Source of the DNA: Kyrpidia tusciae DSM 2912 | GTDB lineage: Bacteria; Bacillota; Bacilli; Kyrpidiales; Kyrpidiaceae | NCBI RefSeq assembly: GCF_000092905.1 | Contig: NC_014098.1 | Location: 1,054,001 to 1,118,000 of the forward strand | Length of the DNA: 64,000 nucleotides | Reading direction: 5' to 3' | Shown here: positions 43,451 through 51,811 of the stretch, piece after piece | How positions within the stretch are numbered: position 1 is the stretch's first letter | How the letters are laid out: the number at the start of each line of letters is the position of its first letter | Position numbers and translations under genes: made by a program | Notes under the pieces: generated by a model | Database searches by the model: none | What the model was told of the DNA's origin: nothing | The model's input: only the letters and a program-made list of their open reading frames with translations

Positions 43451-45230
43451 GGAATCGTTGACGCGCACCGCGATGTGCGGACGGCTGACCGAGTCCGACA
43501 TCGGCCGGGAGGTGGTTCTCAGCGGCTGGGTTCAGCGGCGGCGGGATCTGGGTGGAGTGATTTTTCTGGATCTGCGGGACCGCAGTGGAATCGTTCAAGT
43601 GGTGTCGAGTCAAGAGTTTGGAGAGGCTGCCTTTGCGGTGGCGGATCTCGTGCGCAACGAATATGTGATCAGCGTGCGGGGGGATGTGGTGGCGCGGGAT
43701 CCGGAGACGGTCAATCCGAACCTGGAGACCGGAACCATCGAAGTGAGGGCCCGGGAGGTGGAGTTGCTCAACCGGTCGAAGCCGACTCCCTTTCCCATCG
43801 AGGACGGCATTGATGTGGATGAATCGGTGCGTTTGCGGTTTCGCTATTTGGATCTGCGGCGGCCGGAGATGCAGCGGACGTTTTTGTTGCGGCACCGGGC
43901 CATGCAACAAGTTCGGCGGTTCCTGGACCTGCATGGGTTCATGGAAATCGAGACCCCCATGTTGACCCGCAGGACGCCAGAAGGGGCCAGGGACTATCTC
44001 GTCCCCAGCCGGGTGCACCCCGGACAATTCTACGCCCTGCCCCAGTCTCCCCAGTTGTTCAAACAACTGTTGATGGTCTCAGGGTTCGAACGGTATTTTC
44101 AGATCGTCAGGTGCTTCCGGGACGAGGATCTCCGTGCAGACCGCCAGCCGGAATTCACCCAGATCGACATTGAAATGTCTTTTATGCCCCTGACGGAGTT
44201 CCAGGAATTGATGGAGCGGATGATGGCCGAGTTGTTTCAGGAACTGCTCGGGGTGACGGTTCCCCTCCCGTTTCGTCGGATACCCTATGACGAGGCGATG
44301 CTCCGGTACGGTTCGGACAAACCGGATTTGCGGTTCGGCCTGGAGATTCGGGATGTGACGGAGATGGTCAAAACCTGTGGGTTCCGGGTGTTTCAAAGTG
44401 CGGTGAACTCAGGCGGTGCGGTGCGCGGGCTCAACGCCAAGGGATGCGGGGGGTTTAGCCGCAAGGAAATCGACGATTTGGGGGCCTTGGCCGGGCAGCT
44501 CGGCGCGAAGGGCCTGGCGTGGATGGTCATCACAGAGGAGGGGGTCAAATCTCCCATTGCCAAGTTTTTTACCGACGAGGAACTCGGTGCCATCCGGCGG
44601 GAGCTGGGTGCCGAGGTCGGGGACCTGCTTCTTTTTGTCGCCGACCGTCCGGAGATCTGCGCGGAAGTGTTGGGGCAACTCCGGTTGCATCTGGGGCGCC
44701 GACTCGGACTGATCGACGACGCGTCTTTCGCCTTTGCGTGGATCACCGATTTTCCATTGTTTAGTTATGACGAAGAGGAAAAACGATGGGTGGCGGAACA
44801 TCATCCCTTCACGATGCCTCGATGGGAAGATGTGGATTTGATGGAACGAGACCCGGCGCGGGTGCGGGCTCAGGCCTACGACATGGTGCTCAATGGCTAC
44901 GAGATCGGAGGGGGCAGTCTGCGCATCTACCGCCGGGATATCCAGGAGGCGATGTTCCGGACCCTCGGATTCTCCATGGACGAGGCCCGGGAGAAATTCG
45001 GGTTTTTGTTGGAAGCCTTCGAATATGGCGCTCCGCCCCACGGGGGGATGGCTTTCGGGTTCGATCGGGTGATCATGCTCATGGCGGGCAAATCGTCGAT
45101 CCGGGAGTGTATTGCGTTTCCGAAGACGGCCAGCGCCTCGTGCCTCTTGACCGGGGCTCCTTCGCAGATCTCGGACGAGCAATGGCGGGAGTTGCACATC
45201 CGCCCGGATGGCGTGACGGCCGGACAATAG
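43434..45230 (+). CDS. aspS: Aspartyl-tRNA synthetase
   Basis: This 598-residue class II synthetase charges tRNA-Asp. An N-terminal OB fold ([19 protein letters not shown]) is followed by the catalytic core with [19 protein letters not shown] and [18 protein letters not shown], the bacterial GAD insertion (about 300-420), and motif 3 [12 protein letters not shown]. The ATG at 43434 lies within the end of hisS and has AAGGAGACC upstream. Confidence 0.96.
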   Translation: MAQAGKESLTRTAMCGRLTESDIGREVVLSGWVQRRRDLGGVIFLDLRDRSGIVQVVSSQEFGEAAFAVADLVRNEYVISVRGDVVARDPETVNPNLETGTIEVRAREVELLNRSKPTPFPIEDGIDVDESVRLRFRYLDLRRPEMQRTFLLRHRAMQQVRRFLDLHGFMEIETPMLTRRTPEGARDYLVPSRVHPGQFYALPQSPQLFKQLLMVSGFERYFQIVRCFRDEDLRADRQPEFTQIDIEMSFMPLTEFQELMERMMAELFQELLGVTVPLPFRRIPYDEAMLRYGSDKPDLRFGLEIRDVTEMVKTCGFRVFQSAVNSGGAVRGLNAKGCGGFSRKEIDDLGALAGQLGAKGLAWMVITEEGVKSPIAKFFTDEELGAIRRELGAEVGDLLLFVADRPEICAEVLGQLRLHLGRRLGLIDDASFAFAWITDFPLFSYDEEEKRWVAEHHPFTMPRWEDVDLMERDPARVRAQAYDMVLNGYEIGGGSLRIYRRDIQEAMFRTLGFSMDEAREKFGFLLEAFEYGAPPHGGMAFGFDRVIMLMAGKSSIRECIAFPKTASASCLLTGAPSQISDEQWRELHIRPDGVTAGQ

Positions 45231-45264
45231 GCCGGACATGAGCCCGGGACGGAGAATTTCTCCA

Positions 45265-45293
45265 TTGCACGGCGGGAAGTGCTGTGGTACCAT
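45265..45293 (+). promoter_or_regulatory. Promoter upstream of 6S RNA
   Basis: TTGCAC and an extended -10 TGGTACCAT (hexamer TACCAT) are 17 bp apart. A transcript would begin near 45300. Confidence 0.6.
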
Positions 45294-45335
45294 AAAGATG
45301 CGGAGAGAGAGCGGGCGAGCTCGCGATACCGCGAC

Positions 45336-45545
45336 GATCCGTTGGTTTGGGCCCTTCTGTGCTAGTGATCTATCGTGAAGTTTTGAGCCAACACCGTTAA
45401 AAAGGGAGACCGGGGTCGCCACGGGGCGCATAAGCCATCTTCGGGTGGACATGTAAACCGCGACGCAGGTCACCCACCTGCCGAGGGCAGGTTCAAAACT
45501 CAGGGACACGGCATGGCAGGGCTCTTACCCCATATATGGAGGATC
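45336..45545 (+). ncRNA. ssrS: 6S RNA (ssrS/bsrA-like)
   Basis: The aspS-rarA gap in Bacilli houses 6S-1 RNA, and this 400-bp gene-free gap fits. The region folds end to end: GATCC near 45336 pairs with GGATC near 45541, GGGCCCT (45349-45355) with AGGGCTC (45518-45524), and AGTTTTGAG with TTCAAAACT on the 3' arm. This long rod with internal bubbles is the 6S shape; it would bind sigma-A RNA polymerase and damp transcription in stationary phase. A terminator follows directly. Both ends are approximate, and processing from a start near 45300 is possible. No yrvM/tcdA gene lies between it and rarA. Confidence 0.75.
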
Positions 45546-45551
45546 AGCGAA

Positions 45552-45577
45552 AACGGGCGAAGGCCCGTTGTTTTTTT
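45552..45577 (+). terminator. Intrinsic terminator of 6S RNA
   Basis: AACGGGC and GCCCGTT form a 7-bp stem around GAAG, followed by GTTTTTTT. Confidence 0.85.
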
Positions 45578-45593
45578 ATGTTGGAAAGTAGAG

Positions 45594-45599
45594 TATAAT
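45594..45599 (+). promoter_or_regulatory. -10 element of the rarA-cymR-iscS-mnmA operon
   Basis: A perfect TATAAT lies 32 bp before the rarA ATG. The -35 falls in the T-run of the 6S terminator and is not well defined. Confidence 0.5.
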
Positions 45600-45631
45600 G
45601 ATGAAGTTACGGGTGAAAGAAGGGCGGAAAC

Positions 45632-47050
45632 ATGGATCTGTTTTCCTATCGCGAAGAGCAGGAGCGGCGGGTGAACGCGCCCCTGGCGGTTCGCATGCGC
45701 CCGGCGACCCTCGACGAGTTGATGGGGCAGGAGGAGATCGTCGGCCCTGGCACCCTTCTCCGTCGAGCCATTGAGGCGGACCGACTCACTTCGGTAATCT
45801 TTTACGGACCTCCGGGCGTGGGTAAAACGACCCTGGCTCGCCTGATCGCGGGGTACACCCGCTCTGTTTTCGTCACCCTCAGCGCCGTGACCGCGGGTAT
45901 TGCTGATTTGCGCCGGGTGGTGGATGATGCCCGGGACCGTTTGGGGATGTATGGGCAGAAAACAACGTTGTTTATAGACGAGATCCATCGTTTCAATAAA
46001 GCCCAACAAGACGCCCTTCTGCCTCACATGGAAGACGGCTTGGTCATTCTCATCGGGGCGACGACCGAAAATCCGTATTTTGAGGTGAACAAAGCACTTC
46101 TTTCCCGATCCCTGGTGTTCGCCCTACGGCCGCTCACTCCGGAGGCTTTGAAAACGATCGCAAGGCGGGCGATCGCAGACAAAGAACGGGGCCTCGGTAC
46201 GATGCCTCTTGAGGTGCATGAGGAGGCGTTGGATCACTGGGTGCGCTACTGTGAAGGAGATGCCCGCAGGCTGTTGGGCGCCTTGGAACTTGCCGCCTTG
46301 ACGACCGCGCCGGACGACCGGGGTCGGATCGTGATCACTCGGTCGGTGGCTGAAGCATCCATTCAGCGCCGGGCGGTGGTTTACGATCGGGAAGGGGACG
46401 CCCATTACGATACCATCTCCGCCTTCATTAAATCGGTCCGGGGCTCGGATCCCGATGCAGCATTATTGTGGCTGGCGAAGATGCTTAAGGCGGGCGAGGA
46501 CCCGCTGTTTATTGCCCGGCGGTTGGTGATACTGGCCAGTGAGGACATCGGAAATGCCGATCCCCAAGGTCTGGTGGTGGCCACATCGGCTTTTCAAGCA
46601 GTCCAGTGGCTGGGAATGCCTGAAGGGAGGATTCCCCTCGCCCAGGCCACGACCTACCTGGCTACGGCACCGAAGAGCAATGCCAGCTATATGGCACTGG
46701 AGAAAGCATTGGCCGAGGTCGGCCAAGGGCTTGACTTGACCGTGCCTCGCCATCTTCGCGACGCCCATTATGGAGGAGCAAAGGCCCTCGGTCACGGAGA
46801 AGGGTATCTCTACCCCCACGATTATCCTGGCCACTGGGTGGAACAGTCCTATCTGCCCCCGGGGATGGCACCCCGGCGGTATTATCGGCCCAGCGATCAA
46901 GGCTACGAGGAACAGATCGCCCGTTTTATGGCCGCACGCCGAAAAGAAGGCGAGCTGTCGGGCAAAGAAAAGGGGGGAGCGGGCACGTCTCAGGGCGAGG
47001 GCCGCCCGGATGGGGAAGAGCATCACGTTGAAGGGAGTGGGACTGCATGA
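45632..47050 (+). CDS. rarA: Replication-associated recombination protein A (RarA/MgsA AAA+ ATPase)
   Basis: This 472-residue AAA+ ATPase acts at stalled replication forks. Walker A GPPGVGKT is at 59-66 and Walker [10 protein letters not shown] near 117-125; sensor 1 is GATTENP. The C-terminal half has the MgsA tetramerisation block [20 protein letters not shown]. The last 40 residues are a charged tail. It overlaps cymR by 4 bp, matching yrvN-cymR in Bacillus. Confidence 0.94.
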   Translation: MDLFSYREEQERRVNAPLAVRMRPATLDELMGQEEIVGPGTLLRRAIEADRLTSVIFYGPPGVGKTTLARLIAGYTRSVFVTLSAVTAGIADLRRVVDDARDRLGMYGQKTTLFIDEIHRFNKAQQDALLPHMEDGLVILIGATTENPYFEVNKALLSRSLVFALRPLTPEALKTIARRAIADKERGLGTMPLEVHEEALDHWVRYCEGDARRLLGALELAALTTAPDDRGRIVITRSVAEASIQRRAVVYDREGDAHYDTISAFIKSVRGSDPDAALLWLAKMLKAGEDPLFIARRLVILASEDIGNADPQGLVVATSAFQAVQWLGMPEGRIPLAQATTYLATAPKSNASYMALEKALAEVGQGLDLTVPRHLRDAHYGGAKALGHGEGYLYPHDYPGHWVEQSYLPPGMAPRRYYRPSDQGYEEQIARFMAARRKEGELSGKEKGGAGTSQGEGRPDGEEHHVEGSGTA

Positions 47051-47457
47051 AGCTGTCCACCCGAGGTCGGTATGGAATCACGCTGATGGTGGATCTGGCG
47101 ATCAACAGTGGGGACCAGCCGGTGTCTCTGAAATCGATCGCCGAGCGGCAGAATCTGTCCGAACATTATTTGGAGCAACTGATCGCGCCCCTGCGCAATG
47201 CCGGGCTCGTCAAAAGTATCCGGGGCGCGTACGGGGGCTATGTCCTGGCGAAGCCCGCCCAGGAGATCACGGCCGGGGACATCGTCCGGGTGCTGGAGGG
47301 CCCCATCACTGTGGTGGAAGATGAGCCCACGGGCCTTCGCAGGCTGTGGGACGAGGTGCGGGATGCCATTAACGCCGTATTGGACAGGACCACGTTGGCC
47401 GATCTGGCGGAGATGATGCGCCAGGGAACGGATGACGGTTTGATGTTCTACATTTGA
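47047..47457 (+). CDS. cymR: Rrf2-family cysteine metabolism repressor CymR
   Basis: This 136-residue regulator has an N-terminal winged helix ([27 protein letters not shown]). Unlike IscR it has no cysteine at all, so it cannot hold an Fe-S cluster. That, its length and its place between rarA and iscS identify CymR, which works with CysK to repress sulfur-uptake genes. Its start overlaps the rarA stop (ATGA). Confidence 0.93.
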   Translation: MKLSTRGRYGITLMVDLAINSGDQPVSLKSIAERQNLSEHYLEQLIAPLRNAGLVKSIRGAYGGYVLAKPAQEITAGDIVRVLEGPITVVEDEPTGLRRLWDEVRDAINAVLDRTTLADLAEMMRQGTDDGLMFYI

Positions 47458-47475
47458 ACGCAAGAGGTGGGGCCG

Positions 47476-48627
47476 ATGGGGGGCATCTATTTGGACCACG
47501 CGGCGACCACCTTCGTGCTTCCGGAAGTGCGGGAAGCCATGGCTCGCCATCTTGAAGAACGGGTGGGGAACCCGTCGAGTATTCACGAGTTCGGCCGCAG
47601 AGCCAAGGCGACTTTGGAGGATGCCCGGGAGGCCGTGGCGGCGCTGATTGGCGCCAGCCCGGCAGAACTGGTGTTCACCAGCGGGGGCACGGAGGCGGAC
47701 AACGCCGCGTTAATCGGTGCCGTTTTGGCTTTGCGGGATCGAGGTCGGCACGTGGTGACCACGGCCATCGAGCACCACGCGGTGTTGCACACGGCTCGAC
47801 AACTTCAGGATTGGGGCTTTGATGTCACCTATGTGCACCCGGGGCCACAGGGTGTGGTGAAAGCCGAAGATGTGGCCGGGGCGATTCGGCCGGATACAGT
47901 ATTAGTCAGCGTCATGTGGGTAAACAACGAAACCGGGGCGGTTCAACCCGTCCGGGAGATCGGTGCCTTGGTCAAGGAGCGGGGCCTCTTGTTTCATACC
48001 GATGCGGTCCAGGCGGTGCCCTGGCTCCCGGTGGAAGTGGACGACATCGGCTGTGACCTGTTGTCCGTATCCGCCCACAAGCTGCATGGACCTCAAGGGA
48101 TTGGGGCGCTGTTTGTCCGGAAGGGTACGCCCTGGGTGCCGCTCCTGTACGGCGGGGCCCAGGAGCGGGGCAGACGGGCGGGAACGGAGAATGTCCCCGG
48201 CATCGTCGGATTTGGGGCGGCGGCCGCCTGGATCAAAGGGCGGCGGGCAGCAGGGTTGGATCATGCGGAACGGCTGAGAAAAATTTTTCTCGGAACAGTC
48301 CGGGAGGAGTTTGGCCAGGTCCTGGTTCATTCCCCGGAAGACGGCATTCCCGCCATCTTGAATGTCGCGTTTCCCGGGGTTTCGGCGGAGACTTTGTTGA
48401 TGAATCTCGATCTGCACGGAATTGCGGCGTCGAGCGGTTCGGCGTGTACTTCCGGGTCTTTAGAGCCCTCCCATGTGCTGCAGGCGATGGGACTTGAGGA
48501 CGCGGTGGTGCGAAGTTCCTTGCGCTTTAGCTTTTCGATACAAACCACAGAGGAGGAGGTGCGGGAGGCCGGACGCGCGGTGGGGCGGATCGCCCGGCGA
48601 TTGGTCCGGCCCGGTGGCCATGGATAA
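47476..48627 (+). CDS. iscS: Cysteine desulfurase IscS (YrvO-like)
   Basis: This 383-residue PLP enzyme takes sulfur from cysteine as a persulfide. The PLP lysine is Lys202 in SVSAHKLHGPQG and the persulfide cysteine is Cys324 in SSGSACTSG. The ATG at 47476 has AGAGGTGG upstream. It overlaps mnmA by 8 bp, and in Bacillus this desulfurase passes sulfur to MnmA for tRNA 2-thiouridine. Confidence 0.95.
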   Translation: MGGIYLDHAATTFVLPEVREAMARHLEERVGNPSSIHEFGRRAKATLEDAREAVAALIGASPAELVFTSGGTEADNAALIGAVLALRDRGRHVVTTAIEHHAVLHTARQLQDWGFDVTYVHPGPQGVVKAEDVAGAIRPDTVLVSVMWVNNETGAVQPVREIGALVKERGLLFHTDAVQAVPWLPVEVDDIGCDLLSVSAHKLHGPQGIGALFVRKGTPWVPLLYGGAQERGRRAGTENVPGIVGFGAAAAWIKGRRAAGLDHAERLRKIFLGTVREEFGQVLVHSPEDGIPAILNVAFPGVSAETLLMNLDLHGIAASSGSACTSGSLEPSHVLQAMGLEDAVVRSSLRFSFSIQTTEEEVREAGRAVGRIARRLVRPGGHG

Positions 48628-49711
48628 GGGGACCGTGGTGGTTGCCATGAGCGGCGGCGTGGACAGTTCGGTCACCGCCGCCCTGCTCAAGGAACGGGGA
48701 TACGATGTAATCGGAATTACCATGCGGCTGCGGGGGGGAGAAGAGACTTCTTCCGGCCGGGGGTGCTGCTCGGTGGATGATGTGAGCGACGCTCGGCGGG
48801 TCTGTCAGTCGCTGGGGATTCCCTTTTATGCCGTCAATTACCGCGAGGCTTTCGAAAAACGGGTCATTCAGTATTTTGAAGACGAATACAAGCGGGGACG
48901 GACGCCGAACCCCTGCATTGCCTGCAACATGTATATGAAGTACGATCTGCTCCTGGAGCAGGCGGTGGATCTCGGGGCGGACTACCTGGCCACGGGACAT
49001 TACGCCCGGGTACTGTACGACGAATCCCGGGGTCGCTATGTGTTGCGCAAGGCGGAGGACCGGCGAAAAGACCAGACCTATGTCCTGTATCACCTGACTC
49101 AGGAACAGCTCGCCCGGACCTTGTTCCCCCTCGGGGAGTACGAGAAGTCCGAGGTTCGGGAGATGGCGAGGAAATTTGGGCTCCGGGTGGCGAACAAGGC
49201 GGAGAGCCAGGACATCTGTTTCATCCCGAATGGGGATTACGGAGAATTTCTCCGTCGGAGGATGGGGGATTCAGCCGTAGCGCCGGGGGATTTTGTCGAT
49301 ACCGAAGGGCATGTGGTCGGTCGGCACGAAGGGGTTTCGTTCTACACCATCGGCCAGCGAAAGGGTTTGGGGGTGGCGGTGGGACACCCCGTTTATGTGG
49401 TGGACATTCAGCCTGAGCGCAATCGGGTGGTCTTGGGGCCCAAGGAGCGGGTGTTTTCGCCGGGCCTCGTGGCTTCGAAGGTGAATTGGCTCTCCCTTCC
49501 CCGGCCGAACGGCCCGATCCGAGTGAGCGCGAAGATTCGCTATGGGGCGCCGGAGGCTGCGGCCACGCTCTATCCCGAGGAGGCAGGGCGGGTTCGGGTG
49601 GAGTTCGATGAGCCTCAGCGGGCGGTGACCCCGGGGCAGGCGGTGGTGTTCTACCGGGGGGAGGAAGTGGTCGGCGGGGGAACGATTGAAAAAAGTTTAG
49701 CCTTGGCCTGA
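48620..49711 (+). CDS. mnmA: tRNA-specific 2-thiouridylase MnmA
   Basis: This 363-residue enzyme thiolates U34 of Lys, Glu and Gln tRNAs. The PP-loop SGGVDSS is at 11-17; Cys99 (in NPCIAC) and Cys200 (in QDICFI) are the two sulfur-relay cysteines. The ATG overlaps the iscS stop region, giving direct coupling to its sulfur donor. It ends the rarA-cymR-iscS-mnmA unit. Confidence 0.96.
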   Translation: MDKGTVVVAMSGGVDSSVTAALLKERGYDVIGITMRLRGGEETSSGRGCCSVDDVSDARRVCQSLGIPFYAVNYREAFEKRVIQYFEDEYKRGRTPNPCIACNMYMKYDLLLEQAVDLGADYLATGHYARVLYDESRGRYVLRKAEDRRKDQTYVLYHLTQEQLARTLFPLGEYEKSEVREMARKFGLRVANKAESQDICFIPNGDYGEFLRRRMGDSAVAPGDFVDTEGHVVGRHEGVSFYTIGQRKGLGVAVGHPVYVVDIQPERNRVVLGPKERVFSPGLVASKVNWLSLPRPNGPIRVSAKIRYGAPEAAATLYPEEAGRVRVEFDEPQRAVTPGQAVVFYRGEEVVGGGTIEKSLALA

Positions 49712-49712
49712 G

Positions 49713-49742
49713 GGGATGCCCTGGCTTGCAACGGGGCATTCC
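49713..49742 (+). terminator. Hairpin after mnmA
   Basis: A 9-bp stem with one G-U pair (49713-49721 with 49734-49742) starts one base after the stop. The following GGCTTT is only a weak T-run. Confidence 0.5.
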
Positions 49743-49803
49743 GGCTTTCGGCCGCCAATTCAGGACGATTTCCCGAAAAAATGGATTGACAAGTGTATTT
49801 TTG

Positions 49804-49832
49804 TTGCTTCCGGTTGGAAAATACGCTATAAT
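49804..49832 (+). promoter_or_regulatory. Promoter of the SPW-type membrane protein gene
   Basis: TTGCTT and a perfect TATAAT are 17 bp apart. Confidence 0.75.
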
Positions 49833-49890
49833 AAGGGCAGCTCGGGTTCCCGATCGAAACCCGGGCGAGTTGAACCAAGGAGGGATTCAG

Positions 49891-50073
49891 ATGAGTCAAG
49901 CGGCTTGGACGGCATGGCTGAGCGCGTTGCTGGGGCTGTGGTTCATCGTGTCACCTTGGGTTTTCAACTTCAGCCAGAACGTCGGGGCGATGTGGAACAG
50001 CATTATTGTCGGCATCGTCGTGGCGGTCTTGTCGGCCTATGCGGGCTCCCAGATGAGTAAAAGGGGTTCGTAA
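49891..50073 (+). CDS. Small SPW-repeat-like membrane protein
   Basis: This 60-residue protein has two membrane helices, the first containing WFIVSPWVFNF, which carries the Ser-Pro-Trp signature of SPW-repeat proteins. AAGGAGGG precedes the ATG, a consensus promoter lies 60 bp upstream, and a terminator follows, so it is an independent, probably well-expressed gene. Its role is unknown; a stress-related membrane function is a guess. Confidence 0.82.
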   Translation: MSQAAWTAWLSALLGLWFIVSPWVFNFSQNVGAMWNSIIVGIVVAVLSAYAGSQMSKRGS

Positions 50074-50130
50074 CCGTAATGGCACTTATTATCCACTAGT
50101 TTAATCATCGAGGATAACCGGGCATACCGG

Positions 50131-50161
50131 CCCCCTCACCCGAACGGCGAGGGGGTTTTTT
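50131..50161 (+). terminator. Intrinsic terminator of the SPW-type gene
   Basis: CCCCCTC and GAGGGGG form the stem, followed by TTTTTT. Confidence 0.85.
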
Positions 50162-50321
50162 GTGCCCCGGGCCTGGGGCGTGGATTTAATTTTCCGCGGA
50201 GGAGATAGGATTCGTGTGCGTCGCTTGGGCCTCATTTGCCTGGCGCAAAACGCGGATCTCCACGCGAATCCAGAGCGAAACGGAACATGACGATAAAATA
50301 GGCGGCGCCAATAACTTTTCG

Positions 50322-51128
50322 TCATTTGGTCACATTGTCATCGGCGATTCGTTCGGCGTGGGTGTAGACATTCATCCCATTCCCCCTGAGAAACCCCGCC
50401 ACCGTTACTCCGAGTTCGTCGGCCAAGCGTAAGCCCAGGTCTGTCGGGGCCGATTTGGAGAGCAGGATCGGCACGCCCATCTTGGCGACTTTCAACAGCA
50501 CCTCCGAGGAGACGCGGCCGCTGAACACCACCATGGCCTGAGTTGCGTCAAACCTTCCCCTGAGGGCCCAGCCGTAGAGTTTGTCGAGAGCATTGTGCCG
50601 TCCGACGTCCGCGCGGACAGCGACGAGATCCCCGGAAGATTGTGCCAAAGCCGCGTGATGGATGCCTCCGGTGGCGTGAAAGAGCTGGGATGCCTGCTGC
50701 AAAGAAGCCATGGCTCTAAAACAGGCTTCCGGGGACACGGTCCAGGTGCCGATGATCTTCCGGGCGGTGCGTGCGTCGTTGAAAAAATAAAATGAAGTCC
50801 GCCCCCGGCCGCAGCAACTGGTGAGGATCCGTTTTCCGAACATCCTCCGGGCGGGTGTCGACAGCTTGGGCAGGGATGCCCACACGACACCTTCCGCAGT
50901 GTCCACGGTGAGGGACCCGATGTCTTCCGCGCCCCGGATTAGCCCTTCCGAGGCGAGAAAGCCGGTAATGAGCTCCTCCACACAGTCGGGGGTGCAGACC
51001 AGGGTCACGAATTCCTCGTCGTTCACATAGAGGGTGAGCGGTGTTTCCACCGCCACCGTATCGTCGAACTCTTGGACGTGATCGAGAGTGATTCTTTTGG
51101 CTTTATACGAGCGGACGTTTGCCGCCAT
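50322..51128 (-). CDS. fdhD: Formate dehydrogenase accessory sulfurtransferase FdhD
   Basis: This 268-residue protein transfers sulfur from a cysteine desulfurase to the Mo/W-bis-MGD cofactor of formate dehydrogenase. The blocks ETPLTLYVNDEEFVTL, ADVGRHNALDKLYG and SGRVSSEVLLK are characteristic. The sulfur-carrying cysteine site reads TSCCGRG (Cys105-Cys106) rather than a spaced CxxC. GAGGAG precedes the ATG. It is divergent from the DUF2294-fdh genes it serves. Confidence 0.93.
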   Translation of the reverse strand: MAANVRSYKAKRITLDHVQEFDDTVAVETPLTLYVNDEEFVTLVCTPDCVEELITGFLASEGLIRGAEDIGSLTVDTAEGVVWASLPKLSTPARRMFGKRILTSCCGRGRTSFYFFNDARTARKIIGTWTVSPEACFRAMASLQQASQLFHATGGIHHAALAQSSGDLVAVRADVGRHNALDKLYGWALRGRFDATQAMVVFSGRVSSEVLLKVAKMGVPILLSKSAPTDLGLRLADELGVTVAGFLRGNGMNVYTHAERIADDNVTK

Positions 51129-51208
51129 GAAGATCTCCTCGCTTTAGATTCCCAGCCCGCCGGCGTGCGGACCTCTTTGTTCACGCCAAGCGACCGGAGC
51201 TATTTGGT

Positions 51209-51238
51209 TGACTCCGTTCTTAGAATAATGCTACATTG
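51209..51238 (+). promoter_or_regulatory. Promoter of the DUF2294 gene
   Basis: TTGACT and TACATT are 18 bp apart in the divergent region between fdhD and DUF2294. Confidence 0.55.
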
Positions 51239-51258
51239 TTTTTGCGGGGGATGAAAGG

Positions 51259-51639
51259 ATGGAGGAGTCGCGGCGGGATCGCGAGCAAGCGTTCGCGAAT
51301 TTGGTACGGGCCTATCGGAAAAACCATATCGGCAAGGGACCGGAAAAGATCAAGGTGACCTTTTTTGGAAACTGGGCCATCGCCCACATGGCCGGGAGCC
51401 TCAGCCCGGTTGAGCGATTTATTGCGCGCACCGATCAGGGACGGATGATGATTTGGCAGGCGAGAACGCACATGATTAAAGAATTATACCAACAAACGCG
51501 TCCCGTGGACATGGAGGCTTTGGTGGGCGCGAATTTTGTAAAATTGTTCACCGATATTGACGTCGATCAAGATGAGGTGGTGTCCGTATTTGTTTTTGAT
51601 CGGCCCATCGATGGGGGGACTCGCATGAATGAATTATAG
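51259..51639 (+). CDS. DUF2294 domain protein
   Basis: This 126-residue protein matches DUF2294, a small domain often encoded beside formate dehydrogenase in Bacilli. Recognisable parts are GKGPEKIKVTFFGNWAIAH and an end block with TDIDVDQDEVVSVFVFD. It has its own promoter and is separated from the formate dehydrogenase gene by a terminator-like structure. Its role in formate metabolism is not established. Confidence 0.82.
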   Translation: MEESRRDREQAFANLVRAYRKNHIGKGPEKIKVTFFGNWAIAHMAGSLSPVERFIARTDQGRMMIWQARTHMIKELYQQTRPVDMEALVGANFVKLFTDIDVDQDEVVSVFVFDRPIDGGTRMNEL

Positions 51640-51707
51640 GCCACAGGTTGGATCCGGAAACAAGGGAACACGGGTTGGAACACGGTACTTACAGTGTGCT
51701 GGTGACT

Positions 51708-51787
51708 AACCATCGCGATGAATCGGAATATGGCTGAGGTGCATGGGGAGTGTACCGGCCGACAGCCGATCGTTGCGATGGTTTTTT
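51708..51787 (+). terminator. Terminator or attenuator in the fdh leader
   Basis: AACCATCGC (51708-51716) pairs perfectly with GCGATGGTT (51775-51783), and ATCGG (51722-51726) with CCGAT (51766-51770); six T residues follow (51782-51787). The structure ends 24 bp before the formate dehydrogenase ATG. It either ends the DUF2294 transcript or acts as a conditional attenuator. Confidence 0.65.
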
Positions 51788-51811
51788 GATGGGTCAAAGG
51801 GGGACGAGACA

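Noticed and set aside
49786-49791. TTGACA as -35 of the SPW-type gene
   Set aside because: It is 35 bp from TATAAT; TTGCTT at 49804-49809 has the correct 17-bp spacing.
51640-51811. Molybdenum-cofactor riboswitch ahead of formate dehydrogenase
   Set aside because: The region is too short and I could not recognise the conserved Moco-RNA core; only a terminator-like stem is supported.
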